Shown in pieces: positions 11,974-22,138 of a stretch of DNA of 64,000 nucleotides; the stretch's first letter is position 1, and every line of letters begins with the position of its first letter. The notes under the pieces are model-generated. The model did no database searches, was not told the origin of the DNA, and worked only from the letters and a program-made list of their open reading frames with translations. Source of the stretch: Chlamydoabsidia padenii (taxonomy: Eukaryota; Mucoromycota; Mucoromycetes; Mucorales; Cunninghamellaceae). A program made the translations under genes and the position numbers. The stretch spans positions 248,001-312,000 of the forward strand of contig JAIWND010000017.1 in NCBI GenBank assembly GCA_025330725.1, in the 5' to 3' direction.

Positions 11974-13519
11974 TTAAACATCAATGACTCTACTAAGTTT
12001 TTGTACTCTATTAAGTAACAGATCACCTTGTTTGATCACCGTTTGGTATTGAGCATTCTTGGCATCAGGTCGATTCGTTTCAATGATTCCATTCACCTTG
12101 TCAATCACACAGTTGAGTCGTCCAGCCGCAATAAACTTGTATAATTCCCTGTGACAAAAAAAAAAAAAACCAATCAGTTCATCCTATTTGTTACCCCACC
12201 CCCACACACAACTTACTTGTCCATGTAATCTTCGGTGACACCAAAGACTTGAGCCATACTTGTGATAGTCAATGATCGGTAACTTTCCAATAATTGGGCG
12301 TAGGCAATGATACGCATTTCTCGGACATAGTAGCGAATATGTGGATAAAAGTAACGAGATGTTCGAAGGTGAGTTTGTTCAATGTGAGCTATATATATAT
12401 ATAAAGATATTTTTTGTTAGTTGAGTCAGTTGATCCTGTTTGACATGGTTTTACCTAGAGCACGGAAGAAGTGGGCATAGTTACAATTGTATAAACTTGT
12501 CATGTAGTCTTCCAAATAAGGAATATCAGTAATCACTTCAAGAATTTCAGGTGCATCAAGAACCTACATAGCAAAAAAACAAAAGCCAGTGAGTTCATGT
12601 TGACGCCCCTTGAGATAGTTTTTACCTTTTTCTTGATATCCACACGTTGCATACTAATCATACTTGTAAGTACAGCATATTTAACAAAGTCTTGATAAGA
12701 CATCATTTCCGTACTTGTGAATGTGCTGAGAGTATCGATAAACAAGTTGGCGGCGCCTTTAAAGTCCCGAATCGACATCAAGTAGACACCTTCATAGGCT
12801 TTTAATCGGTTACGTCGATCCCAATCACCACCTTGTTCAATCAATTCCTTGAGTATGTCGATTTTAGTCCGTACCATCACATTGTCGTCAAAGAAGAATC
12901 CAATGCGTACCATACTAAAGACAATATCGATTCGTGTACCAAGTGTGATTGATTTGGCCAAAAGTGCTTCGTACGCCTTGAGGGCATTGTCCTATTGGGG
13001 AGGATAGAGTCAGCCGTTTTGTGGGTATATATGTCTAGTACTTACCCTGTCGCCAATGGTGGCATAGTAATCCGCCTTGCCCAACAAAGCATCGTTGATT
13101 TCAGTTTCCCCTTGATTTTGTTCGGCATCAGTCACTTTATCGTCGAATGTTTGTAATTGTTCCTTATTGGCGGTTTCCATCTTTTCTAGCAAGCCTTGAT
13201 CCAATGTTAGTTGAAGTTCTTCCGTTATGAGTTTGTAAAAAGGAGCCATATCTAATAAACAAGCATTAGTCACAAACACTGTGTATCTAAAAAGAAGACT
13301 TACTGTTTTCTTCAATTGCTTGAAGTAATTGTTGCTTGGCTTCGTCCTTCAAGTCGGCAGGTCCTTGATTCACTATGAAACGATGATGCTTTTTTTTTTT
13401 TTTTTTTTTTTTTAATACAAGTCAATTAGTAAAAGAAGATTAGCATAAAGACAATTACTTACAGCAAGATAAAGATCAGGGATCTTGGAGAGTTCGTTTT
13501 GGTCAGATGAGTGGGACAT
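11974..13519 (-). CDS. RPN7: 26S proteasome lid subunit Rpn7 (PSMD6)
   Basis: PCI-domain subunit of the 19S regulatory lid. Minus-strand exons are 13463-13519, 13304-13388, 13046-13251, 12626-12991, 12455-12563, 12217-12388 and 11974-12148, giving 389 aa, the same length as human PSMD6. Landmarks: SKIPDLYLA then [62 protein letters not shown] and the end [19 protein letters not shown]. The exon 2 start was set by homology. The nearer CATAG would put a stop in frame; the acceptor just after the 26-nt A run (AAAAAG/CATCATCG) restores [10 protein letters not shown], matching the family's AQLRFLL. The gene starts 182 bp from RPN6, transcribed the other way. Confidence 0.96.
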
Positions 13520-13701
13520 TGTAAAATAAGTAAAGGTGGAGAGAGAGAGAAAGAAGGTACGCGTTCAATTTTTTATTTTATTGGAGGGTAAGCGGGGGTT
13601 CAAATCCATCCATCGCTAAAAGCGTCATCGGTGACTTTGTCTCCCAAAATATACGTAAGGTCTCCCCTCTCTCTTTCTCTTCAACAATTATTAGCATTAT
13701 C
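13520..13701. promoter_or_regulatory. bidirectional promoter RPN7 / RPN6
   Basis: Only 182 bp separate two divergent proteasome-lid start codons, so they must share promoter DNA. It contains GCGGGGGTTCAAATC (13592-13606), a copy of the recurring motif, and GCGTCATCGGTGACTTTG (13621-13639). A perfect yeast PACE box (GGTGGCAAA) is not present. Confidence 0.7.
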
Positions 13702-15309
13702 ATGGTGGCATTGATCAACACAAAACACTCTGAACGTATACAACAAGCGTCAGCTCTGAAGGATGCGAAAAGCACGGAACAGGCCATACAAGCTTACCAG
13801 TCGATCCTTAACGAAACATCCACCAACGAAGAAGTACTCCGTGAACAAGAAGTGGCCTTGATCCATCTAGGTGAAATCTATAGAGAACTACAGTAAGTTT
13901 TGTTATTATCATCTTGGAAAAATGGGTTTACTAATCTTGATCACCTCTAGCTTATCTCAGGAACTAGCCAATCTTATCCGGTCCTCTCGCGCCTTCATGT
14001 CCACTATCGCCAAAGCCAAAACTGCCAAACTCAGTAAGTAATAGAATCGAGCACCATTGCCCTCTAACTTTTTCTCTCTAGTACGTAGTCTTGTCGATAT
14101 GTTTAACGATATTCCTGATTGTTTACCTCTTCAAATTCAAGTATGCAAGGAAAACATTGACTGGGCGAATCAAGATAAACGGATCTTTTTGAAACAATCC
14201 CTAGAAACACGATTGGTGGCACTTTATCTGGACAACAAAATGTATCACGAATCACTCGGTCTGATCTCACAACTATTGAAGGAATTGAAACGATTGGATG
14301 ACAAGATGGTGTTGGTGGAAGTACAGTTATTGGAAAGTCGTGTATGCCATGCATTAAGAAACTTGCCCAAGGCCAGAGTAAGTGGATTATGCATACCTAT
14401 ATAAAGAGTGGGGGGGGGATATTTAACTCGATCTTATATATATATATATATATATGATTATAGGCTGCTCTTACCTCTGCTCGTACCTCTGCCAATGCGA
14501 TTTATTGTCCTCCTTTACTTCAAGCCTCTCTGGATATGCAGTCTGGTATTCTCCATTCAGAAGAAAAGGATTACAAGACAGCCTACTCTTACTTTTATGA
14601 AACATTCGAAGGATACTCCAGTCAAGATGATGCAAAGGCTGTCCTTGCATTGAAATACATGTTATTATGTAAAATCATGCTCAACTTGGCAAGTACTTGT
14701 TTTGTATGTGCGAGGGGATATTAATACTAACTCTTTCTTCTTTTTTTTTTTTTTTTTTGTAGGCTGAAGATGTTCATTCTATTATTAATGGTAAGGTGGC
14801 TTTACGATATGCTGGACTTGATATTGAAGCCATGAAAGCAGTAGCGGCAGCACACCAACACCGAAATTTACAAGAATTCGAATCAGCCCTCGCACAATAT
14901 ACAAACGAACTCAACAATGATCCTATTATTCGTACTCAACTAGCTGCTCTTTACGATACTTTGTTGGAACAAAATCTCGTACGCATCATCGAACCTTTTT
15001 CTCGTGTGGAAATCTCTCATATTGCTGATATGGTGAAATTGCCTGCTCCTCAAGTCGAACAAAAGTTATCACAAATGATATTGGATAAGGCATTCCATGG
15101 TATTCTGGATCAAGGCGCTGGTTGTTTGATTGTATTTGATGAACCTGAAGATGATGTAAGTTATCAACATCATTATGTAGTGGGGTGATTGGACTCGATT
15201 GACTTTTTTTTATTATGTATAGAAAACTTATGAAACTGCTATTGAAACCCTCAAACAAGTCGATAAGGTGGTTACCAGTCTGTACCAAAAGGCAGCCAAA
15301 CTGTCATAG
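13702..15309 (+). CDS. RPN6: 26S proteasome lid subunit Rpn6 (PSMD11)
   Basis: Lid subunit with an alpha-solenoid and C-terminal PCI domain, clamping lid, base and core particle together. Exons are 13702-13892, 13951-14033, 14082-14377, 14464-14688, 14763-15155 and 15223-15309, giving 424 aa (human PSMD11 is 422). Landmarks: [85 protein letters not shown] and a winged-helix end [20 protein letters not shown], then [15 protein letters not shown]. Intron 4 (14689-14762) begins GCAAGT, so it is a GC-AG intron. Splicing there gives [14 protein letters not shown] without breaking the frame, whereas read-through runs into a stop. The paired head-to-head RPN7 suggests co-regulation. Confidence 0.97.
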
Positions 15310-15659
15310 TTGGTTGGTTGGTGTAGAATTAGTTGTAGTTGTTTTATTACCATTCAATAAAGTTTTTTTTTTTTTTTTTTTTTATCAATGCAAGAAGAGC
15401 GGATGTTGAAATAGTGTGCCTCGTATCATACATACTCTCTCATAGCATCGTTTCAAGGAACACTTGAAACATTCTTCTTCCTAACACATTGACTAAAAAC
15501 TAATATAGATGGTTATGTTAGTGATAGGCCGATGATCCCATTTAGTAGGAAGTCATGTAGTTATCCATTTCAAAGGCGGGATTTGAAATTGTTGATATCA
15601 TTTTCACAGATTTTCCCCCCTTCCCTCCCTCTGGTGTCTTCTTTTTCTTTTCACTTTAC
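15310..15659. promoter_or_regulatory. intergenic, promoter of the MCUR1-like gene
   Basis: 350 bp between two plus-strand genes. It contains an AATAAA-like signal and a T run of about 21 at 15363-15383 just after RPN6 (3' end), then the motif at 15576-15588 and a pyrimidine-rich leader (15612-15655). No gene is seen. Confidence 0.5.
15576..15588 (+). promoter_or_regulatory. GCGGGNNTTRAAA motif, MCUR1-like gene
   Basis: Perfect GCGGGATTTGAAA, 71 nt upstream of the ATG and in coding orientation. Confidence 0.55.
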
Positions 15660-16469
15660 ATGATACCCCCACAAATGCCACGTTTTGGTAAGTAACTATT
15701 TCCCATCATAATAAAAGAAGAATCTATAATACTCACCTAGTAACTCTTATAGCCCTTCGTACTTTACTCCTTCCACATTCAAGGGTATCCCCACGCTTCT
15801 TATCCACTAGCCAATATCTCCAAACAGAAAACAGGTATCATTTTGACTCGTTCAAGTTGGTCAAGCATTTGGAACAAAAAGGATTTACCAGACAACAAAG
15901 TAGTGCCGTTATGTCAGCTTTACAACAAGTGATATCCGAAAGGTAAAACTTCCTTCCCTTTTCTCTCTTTTAATCTCTTGTCCAATAGTATGCATGACTT
16001 GACAAGTAACAAGGTAACCAAAGCTGAATTCGACAAGGTAAAAAACTAAAAACATGTATACCCATTTACTCACTATATATAACTGTAGACAATGTATGCT
16101 CGAACGGTTGACTTTGTACAGCTTCAAAGTGAAGTACAATTTATGGACAGGAATGCTTACGGTGTGATGCGAACGGAAAACGAACGATTACAAGGCGAAT
16201 TGGATAAACTACGGCAAAGACTTTATGAAGATATCCATCGTACCATCGATAGTGTCCGTGTGGATATGCATTTGGAAAGGGGCAGATGTCGTGACGAAAC
16301 TAGCGCACAGGAAATTAAAATCAAGGAAACCGATACGAGGATCGAAAGCGAGTTGGCCAATGTCCGTACCCAGATGGAGGCTATCAAATTCCAAATCTTG
16401 CAATACTTTATTGGGACATTGACTGGTGCTGGTGCTTTGTTTTTGGCCTATCTTCGTATGTTACGTTAG
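15660..16469 (+). CDS. MCUR1/CCDC90-like coiled-coil mitochondrial protein (DUF1640)
   Basis: Exons 15660-15687, 15753-15942, 15989-16037 and 16089-16469 give 215 aa. The order matches the CCDC90/MCUR1/Fmp32 family of inner-membrane proteins: a presequence-like start (PRFALRTLLLPHSRVSPRFLSTS), the conserved head FDSFKLVKHLEQKGFTRQQSSAVMSAL, a long coiled coil (NERLQGELDKLRQRLYEDI through ELANVRTQMEAIKFQILQY) and one C-terminal membrane segment IGTLTGAGALFLAYLRML. Relatives act in calcium-uniporter regulation (animals) or proline metabolism and respiratory assembly (yeast), so the exact role here is open. A second in-frame ATG six codons in (MPRF) could be the start. Confidence 0.9.
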
Positions 16470-16645
16470 ACTAACTTGGTTATAGTAGATCATTTTGGTC
16501 ATAATAAAAACGATTGTTTATTTAAATTGTGTGTGTGTGGGGGGGGGGTGTTGATGATAGTGTAGACTATTAAATGATATAAAAAGATATATAGAATCAT
16601 TGGCAAGTATTTAAAAAGGTGATGGTAATGATGGTCCTAATCCAT

Positions 16646-17368
16646 TTATCGTCCGTACCTAATAATAAAGTAATATTAGTGATCCAGTCATTATTGTCTT
16701 GATTTACTCTACTTACTTTTGCCATTCCCATTCACGGTTATCAAGAGGGCATACTTGACGACTTTTTAACCAACGGGAGATACAATGGAAGTGGAAAGCG
16801 TGCTATGATTAAAAGGTAAAGCATGGTTTAATAAAAGTCAGCCATACCTTTTTTATATCTACTTACGTTACAAACACCCCAGGCTACGGTACATTCTTCA
16901 GAAGTGGCAGATGCTTGGTTCGCTTGACATTCAATACCTAAAAGTAGTAAATAAGGATCGTTAATTTCTATAGCTGACTGAATCCGCTTTCCTTTTATTT
17001 TATTTTTTACAAGGCATTACACAGGTCCATGATATGGTTTCGACAAATAGCGCAATTATCAACGACAATATCTATATAAAGTAGGAGGTCAATTTATCAT
17101 GTTTCGCCTCTTGTATATCTATTTACTTACCCCAAGCCCATAAAGCAACGGCATTCCACTAAAAAAAAAAAAAAGAAAAGATAAAGTGTTAGGTGGGTGA
17201 GCTAAAGATTATCCATTTATCCAAAGTTACCTTTTTCACTTCAAAGCGTTGTTTTTCCAAACCGTCCTTTTCCTTTCCTTTTCCTTTTGATATCGCTGAT
17301 TTCTCTTGAGGTTGTTCTTGGCTGGTAATAAGTTGTTTATCTTCATCCACATCCATAGGTGTTGACAT
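16646..17368 (-). CDS. RBX1: RING-box protein Rbx1/Roc1/Hrt1
   Basis: RING subunit of cullin-RING ubiquitin ligases; it recruits the E2 and also promotes neddylation. Minus-strand exons are 17231-17368, 17131-17158, 17021-17071, 16867-16937, 16717-16802 and 16646-16658, giving 128 aa. A 39-residue acidic/Lys-rich head is followed by the almost invariant [20 protein letters not shown], the RING-H2 ligands [16 protein letters not shown], then [18 protein letters not shown] and [14 protein letters not shown]. It ends YGR instead of the common YGH. The last exon is only 13 nt. Start chosen at the only ATG upstream of the conserved core. A motif copy (GCGGGGATTGGAAA) is 92 nt upstream. Confidence 0.97.
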
Positions 17369-17460
17369 TATGAAAATCTACGCGTGAAAGGAAGAAAAAA
17401 AAAGAAGAAGAAACAAGAGGAGAAAATAAACGTCATTCTCTTTTTTTTCATTTGCCGATA

Positions 17461-17474
17461 TTTCCAATCCCCGC
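17461..17474 (-). promoter_or_regulatory. GCGGG-type motif, RBX1 promoter
   Basis: GCGGGGATTGGAAA on the coding strand, one base longer than consensus, 92 nt upstream of the RBX1 ATG. Confidence 0.42.
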
Positions 17475-17616
17475 TTAATGCTTTTTCCCCTCCGTTCCTT
17501 GTTTTTTGATCAGTTGACCTCTTTTTGTTATAAAACAATGAAAAAACCTCTTTTTTTTATTTATCTCTTTCTTCTTCTCTCACATCTCACCTATTGATAC
17601 AGCAACAATAACAAAT

Positions 17617-17844
17617 ATGGATTCCGTACTTTATCCAACTACCCTACACTTGTTTACCGAAATATATCCCAATAAGACCTTGCCATCACTTTTTGACAAG
17701 CGACCATTCGGCTCGACTCTTCCGCAGCAGCAACAACAGAAAACGCAATCAAACGACTATGGTTTATTCAACAAGAAATATCAACGCTGGGCGGCTTCTA
17801 CCACGGTCCTACCAATGGAAACTATTCAAGAAGAAGAAGAATAA
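17617..17844 (+). CDS. Small hydrophilic protein, 75 aa, unknown
   Basis: I do not recognise this protein. The case for a gene is the setting: TTATAAAAC at 17528-17536, a long pyrimidine-rich leader (TCTCTTTCTTCTTCTC), a CA-rich stretch ending AACAAAT before the ATG, and AATAAA-like signals after the stop. The protein has a PSLFDKRPFGSTLP segment, a Gln run, then NDYGLFNKKYQRWAAS and an acidic end. No signal peptide or membrane segment. It may be an intrinsically disordered regulator, but no function is supported. Confidence 0.5.
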   Translation: MDSVLYPTTLHLFTEIYPNKTLPSLFDKRPFGSTLPQQQQQKTQSNDYGLFNKKYQRWAASTTVLPMETIQEEEE

Positions 17845-18275
17845 ACCTCTTGGCCCTCATTTTTTTTTTAATGTATATAGTCCCCTTCTCTTTTTTTTAA
17901 TTGTAGTTTTTACTTCTTCCCTTACTGTCTTCCCCCGTGATACATCACACTTGCTGTTTATAGTCTTCTTTTTTATATATATATAATAAACATATGCTTA
18001 TCCAATGAATAAAATAAAGTAATTCATATCAACAGTTTAAACTAGTTTGATTTATTTATAAAGCACTTTATCAATTCTTCTTAATAAAACAAAAAACAAA
18101 AAAAAAATCAGGTTATTCATTCCATTTGTCTCACGGCTGGACCCCATGAAATTTATGGACAAGATCCAATGCATGAATCTTAAAACATGTTTTATCAATC
18201 CGCCGCACTTTATTAAAAAAAAAAATAGACATTTTTATTTATTAACACCAATGAACTAAACTAATCTAATTCTAT
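17845..18275. other. intergenic, 3' ends of two convergent genes
   Basis: AT-rich, with several AATAAA-like signals (17986, 18008, 18212) and T/A runs. No gene or structured RNA seen. Confidence 0.5.
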
Positions 18276-19833
18276 TTACATTTCAAACCCTTCTTCCGCC
18301 AACCAGAGAGCAATGATACGCATACTGGCCTGAGCAATCAGGTTCGTTTCCAATTCTTGTTCATTATCCGCCGTATCTTGCATAAACTTGAGCATTTCCA
18401 TCACCACATCCATGACTTCGGTCAATGCTTTTCGAATCTTGAGCAACATCTCGGCATCCATCCCACTGTCCTTGTCTTGGTCAAATTGAGATGCCAGATA
18501 TTCAATCGCCGATTCAAGTATTTCAAAGTAAACAGGGATCATCATGGTGTGTCTGGCTTCTTTTGCTTCATCCACTTCGGCAAGTCGTCCGTCATGCAAT
18601 GCCACCCAATGATCCTGTACGATATCCAACATGACCCTTGATTCCACCGACACCAAATGAATCACCAAGACGGGCAAGTGGGCATTCCGATAGAGTTGGT
18701 CTGTTTTGGATGCTTTTGCTTTTTTGGTTTGTTTGAGCCATGAGAAGAGCCAGTCCGGTCCAAATGTGCGGAGGAGACAGGCCAAAACCACCAAGGCTTG
18801 ATCACGGATCTGATCACCTAGTTTACTACCCAGTACCTGTAAGAGTCCCATCCGCATGTTTTCCACATACTTGTCCTTGGTTGTCCAGTCTTTTTGTAAT
18901 TGCATCCACCATTCTGTCGATCCTGTCATCAAGATGTGGTATAATAACCCCAACGCATCCATTTTGAGTTTATCTTGAGTATGATTGAATAATGAAGCCG
19001 CGATAGGTAGGGTGGATGTCTGTAATGAGTATTTTAATGCCGAGTTCAAGCTAGGAATAGGTTTCGTGGTTTCTTGTAGATGGAAGGAGCGGGCGTATAT
19101 ACATGTTAAAAGTTGGAAGCACAATTGTCGTTCTTCATCTATATAAATATATAAAAGACGTGGGTTAGGTATTACCGTTATTTAAAAAATATATTTCCCC
19201 TCTTCAACTTGCCATTTTTAGTTCCAGCAAAGACTTCCATGATGTTTTTGAGTACATCAGGATCAAGTATTCTGACCAGTCCTTCTTTAGTGGTTGATAC
19301 ATTGGTTAGTATGTGTAGTGCTTCTTTAGTAACATCTGTCTTATCACTTTTTAATAATAAAGAGATTAATCATTGATTGTTTTTTTTTGTTTTGTTTTGT
19401 TTAAATACTTTCTTACTTTGGGGTCAGGACAGTAGACAGAGCAGGAATTCTATCAATCATGTTTTGTGTTGGTGCCATGGCGTCATAATGAGCAAAACAA
19501 GCCAAGACATTGACCGCGATTTCCTTGAGGACATGGTCAGGGACCTCTCCACCTACTTGATGATCTATAAAATACCAACAATGAATATTTCCTTTTTTTT
19601 TTGTAACATGCTGTCGACTTACTTGTTCGTAGTAAACGTTCGATGAATTTAAAGTTCATATGATCAAAGACATGTTGAATAGATGCATGGTCGTCTTGAT
19701 TCAATAGTCGAGGTAACATGAGCATGCCTACAAACTTGGACTCATCCGAAGCACTAGGTGCAATAAGTCCAAGGCACCGATCTATTTCCGCCTTTCGATC
19801 ACTGTTGGATGAGCTGATAGTAGGAGAGGCCAT
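18276..19833 (-). CDS. Neurochondrin-family protein
   Basis: Alpha-solenoid protein of the neurochondrin family, known from animals, plants and some fungi; in animals linked to SMN-complex and membrane trafficking, in fungi unstudied as far as I know. Minus-strand exons 19623-19833, 19417-19564, 19213-19346 and 18276-19138 give 451 aa. Family-like stretches are DESKFVGMLMLPRLLNQ, the helical repeat VLKEIAVNVLACFAHYD, DALGLLYHILMTG, DQALVVLACLLRTFGPDWLF and VESRVMLDIVQDHWV. Intron 3 starts GCAAGT: only this GC donor joins NDKTDV...GTKN to DEERQLCFQLL in phase. There is no signal peptide. Start at the first ATG of the frame. The promoter motif is 70 nt upstream. Confidence 0.87.
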
Positions 19834-19903
19834 GATGGGAAAGTAGGAAGAGTGGAAGAAAGAGGCGGGTTGTTTTTTTTTTTTTTGGTCTTTCTACCCT
19901 AGT

Positions 19904-19916
19904 TTTCAATCCCCGC
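19904..19916 (-). promoter_or_regulatory. GCGGGNNTTRAAA motif, neurochondrin
   Basis: GCGGGGATTGAAA on the coding strand, 70 nt upstream of the ATG. Confidence 0.52.
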
Positions 19917-19962
19917 TTCTTGTCAGCAGGTCATGGCAAATGACAAGAGCATAAACAAAAGG

Positions 19963-20001
<39 letters not shown>
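19963..20001. repeat. 39-nt A homopolymer
   Basis: Uninterrupted run of 39 A in the divergent promoter. The exact length is likely variable and prone to sequencing error. Confidence 0.8.
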
Positions 20002-20005
<4 letters not shown>

Positions 20006-20246
20006 GTCCATTGAGAGTTTTGTTTTTTGAAACAGTCTAGTTGTTACAAGAATGTCATCCATTGTATGGGTGACAAGTCTTTTTCATGCAAAGATAAAGA
20101 GGGGGGGCCTTTTTTCGATTTCATTGGCTAATGGTAATCCGGATTCAAACCGGGTGACTGGGTTTGTATTTTTTTTTTTTTTTTTTTTCTCTTTTGACAA
20201 GGTGGGGAGGGGTCTTTTCACTTTTCTTCTCCTTCCTACTCTCCAA

Positions 20247-21765
20247 ATGTCATCGATACGATCGCTAGTACCGAAGATCCCTAGTTTGGCTACTTGGAAC
20301 AAGACCTTTCGTAAAAAAGGTGCCATGAAAGTACCTCGTTGTACCTTGGCCGATCTTGACGCAGCTGGTAAAGTATAGATCAGGTTCCTCCATTCTTGAC
20401 TGATACCTTTTTTATTTTTACTGATTATAGAATCTGGATTCAAAAGTTTACAACAACAAACGAAATGGACTCGAGCAGAAATGGATGACATGACAGTAGT
20501 GGAAATCAATCCAGGTCAGTAAAAAAAAAGAAAAAAGAAAAGTAAATACACAACCTTTAACTAAACGACTTGTACTTTCTAGGACTTGGTGCCTGGACGT
20601 CGGCTTTATACAATGGCGGATTCAACTCTATTTACTCACTTGAACCAGTCCCGTCTTACATGAAACTCCTCGAGGTAAACACACACACACACACACACAC
20701 ACAAAAATAGACAAAAAAGTTAACAAGGATGTTAGGATTTGGCAGGCAAGAGTCAAGGTGCGATCATGCCTTTAAAGAAGGATGGATATGATTGGAAAAC
20801 ATATGTCGAATTAAAGGATCAAGCTTATTTGGGCCCCTTGATTTCTTCAGATTGGAGTAAAGGTATATCATATCAACAACAAAAAGGTATCCTTTACTCA
20901 CTTTCCTTTATCTAGTCAATCCAAATATCTTTTTTACTGGCACTTTACCGAAATCATCAAAAGGGGAACAATTGTTGGCTCAATTTGCCACTTGTATCGT
21001 GAACAAGATGGCATTACATTCAATGGGAAGAATACAAATGGCGCTTTGGATGCCTGATCAATTATACCAGGTAAGTCAACCTCCCCTGACTTGGATGAAA
21101 TGGATTCACTTTTTTATGTATATAGAAATTCACTGCTCCTCCTGGTGCTCATACTCGATGTAAAATGAGCGTGGTGACTGAAGCCTGTGCTGACATCAAA
21201 CCCATCTACTCAACCGACCCCACCGCTGTTTATCCTAATGTAAATGACACTATAAAATGATAAAACGAATCCCTCCAACTTTTTTTTTTATATATATGTA
21301 TAGACACAATACCATTTGGTGCATATTATCCCATTCTCCAAAAAGAAACTTGAAGGTAAGGAAGGAAGGGGTAGGAAAAAAAAAAGGGTCCAACACGTGG
21401 TATATTCAACCACCGCCTTTTTTTTTTTTTTTTTTTTTTTTTTCTTGTAGCTGAATGGGATGTATTTGAATATGTATTGAAACATATTTTTGTCATGCAA
21501 CGACAACCTATTAGCAAAATGGTCAAGTAAGTAGATCTATATATATACATAATAGTGGAGTCATATCAAACTTTTTTTTTTTTTTTTGATACTTTGTAGG
21601 ACATTGGGACCAGGCGCTGATATCATTCTTGGTCGACTCTCCTTTGATACCAATACATTGGTGGGTGATATGACAGCCGAGCAAATCGATGAAGTCGCCG
21701 TCAAGTTTGATCAATGGCCTTTACGACCTCGTGTGTTATTCGAAGACTCTTTATCGGCTATTTAA
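20247..21765 (+). CDS. Mitochondrial transcription factor B / rRNA dimethyladenosine transferase-like (mtTFB)
   Basis: Exons 20247-20367, 20431-20514, 20583-20674, 20736-20862, 20916-21070, 21126-21239, 21304-21355, 21451-21526 and 21600-21765 give 328 aa. The SAM motif I region reads TVVEINPGLGAWTSALYN, spread over the exon 2/3 border, followed by YSLEPVPSYMKLLE and GTLPKSSKGEQLLAQF. This order fits the Mtf1/TFB1M family (KsgA-like fold), which supports mitochondrial transcription initiation or 12S rRNA methylation. The canonical dimethylase motif IV (NLPY) is replaced by FTGTLPK, closer to yeast Mtf1, which has lost methylase activity. The start could be an upstream in-frame ATG at 20052, but that frame crosses a poly-T leader; I chose 20247. 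Confidence 0.82.
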
Positions 21766-22138
21766 ATCCTCTCTCCTTCGTTTAGATTATATAGATATGT
21801 ATATTATTACACTCCTTTTATATGAAACTTGTATCAATAAATCATTATTTTCATTGTCCTTCTTCAGAATATGGGTGCTGTGTCTAAATATAGTGAAACA
21901 GAAGGGTCTGGAATCAATAATAAACTTTATATATAAAAAGGTGATCGTTTTTTTATTTGAAGAAGTGTGACAAAAGAAGAATAAACAAATGTGATAATGT
22001 ACCTAAATAAGGGGGAAAGTGGTGATCAAGATGGATTCGTTTAATAATAAGACTAACAAAAAATACTAATAAAAAAAAAATAAAAAAAAAATAAAGTGTG
22101 TATGTGTGTTGACTACCTTTTAATGGGGGATTAACATA
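21766..22138. other. intergenic, 3' ends of two convergent genes
   Basis: AT-rich; AATAAA near 21836 and 21979. No gene seen. Confidence 0.5.

Larger units (their letters stand above)
19834..20246. promoter_or_regulatory. divergent promoter region, neurochondrin / mtTFB-like gene
   Basis: 413 bp between divergent starts. It holds motif TTTCAATCCCCGC (19904-19916, correct orientation for neurochondrin), a 39-nt A run, and a T run at 20168-20188 ahead of the second gene. CCGGATTCAAACCGG (20139-20153) is a weak inverted sequence. Confidence 0.55.

Noticed and set aside
13592..13606. B-box-like GGTTCAAATCC in the RPN promoter as a tRNA or RNA polymerase III gene
   Set aside because: No A box or cloverleaf pairing; it is better explained as a copy of the recurring promoter motif.
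20139..20153. tRNA-like T-arm (CCGG-ATTCAAA-CCGG) followed by a poly-T run
   Set aside because: No A box at proper spacing, no acceptor-stem pairing; the poly-T is also a 5' leader of the next gene.
20052..20246. Upstream ATG start for the mtTFB-like gene
   Set aside because: The extra 65 residues cross a poly-T tract (FFFFFFF) and leader-like sequence; the family starts near the second ATG.
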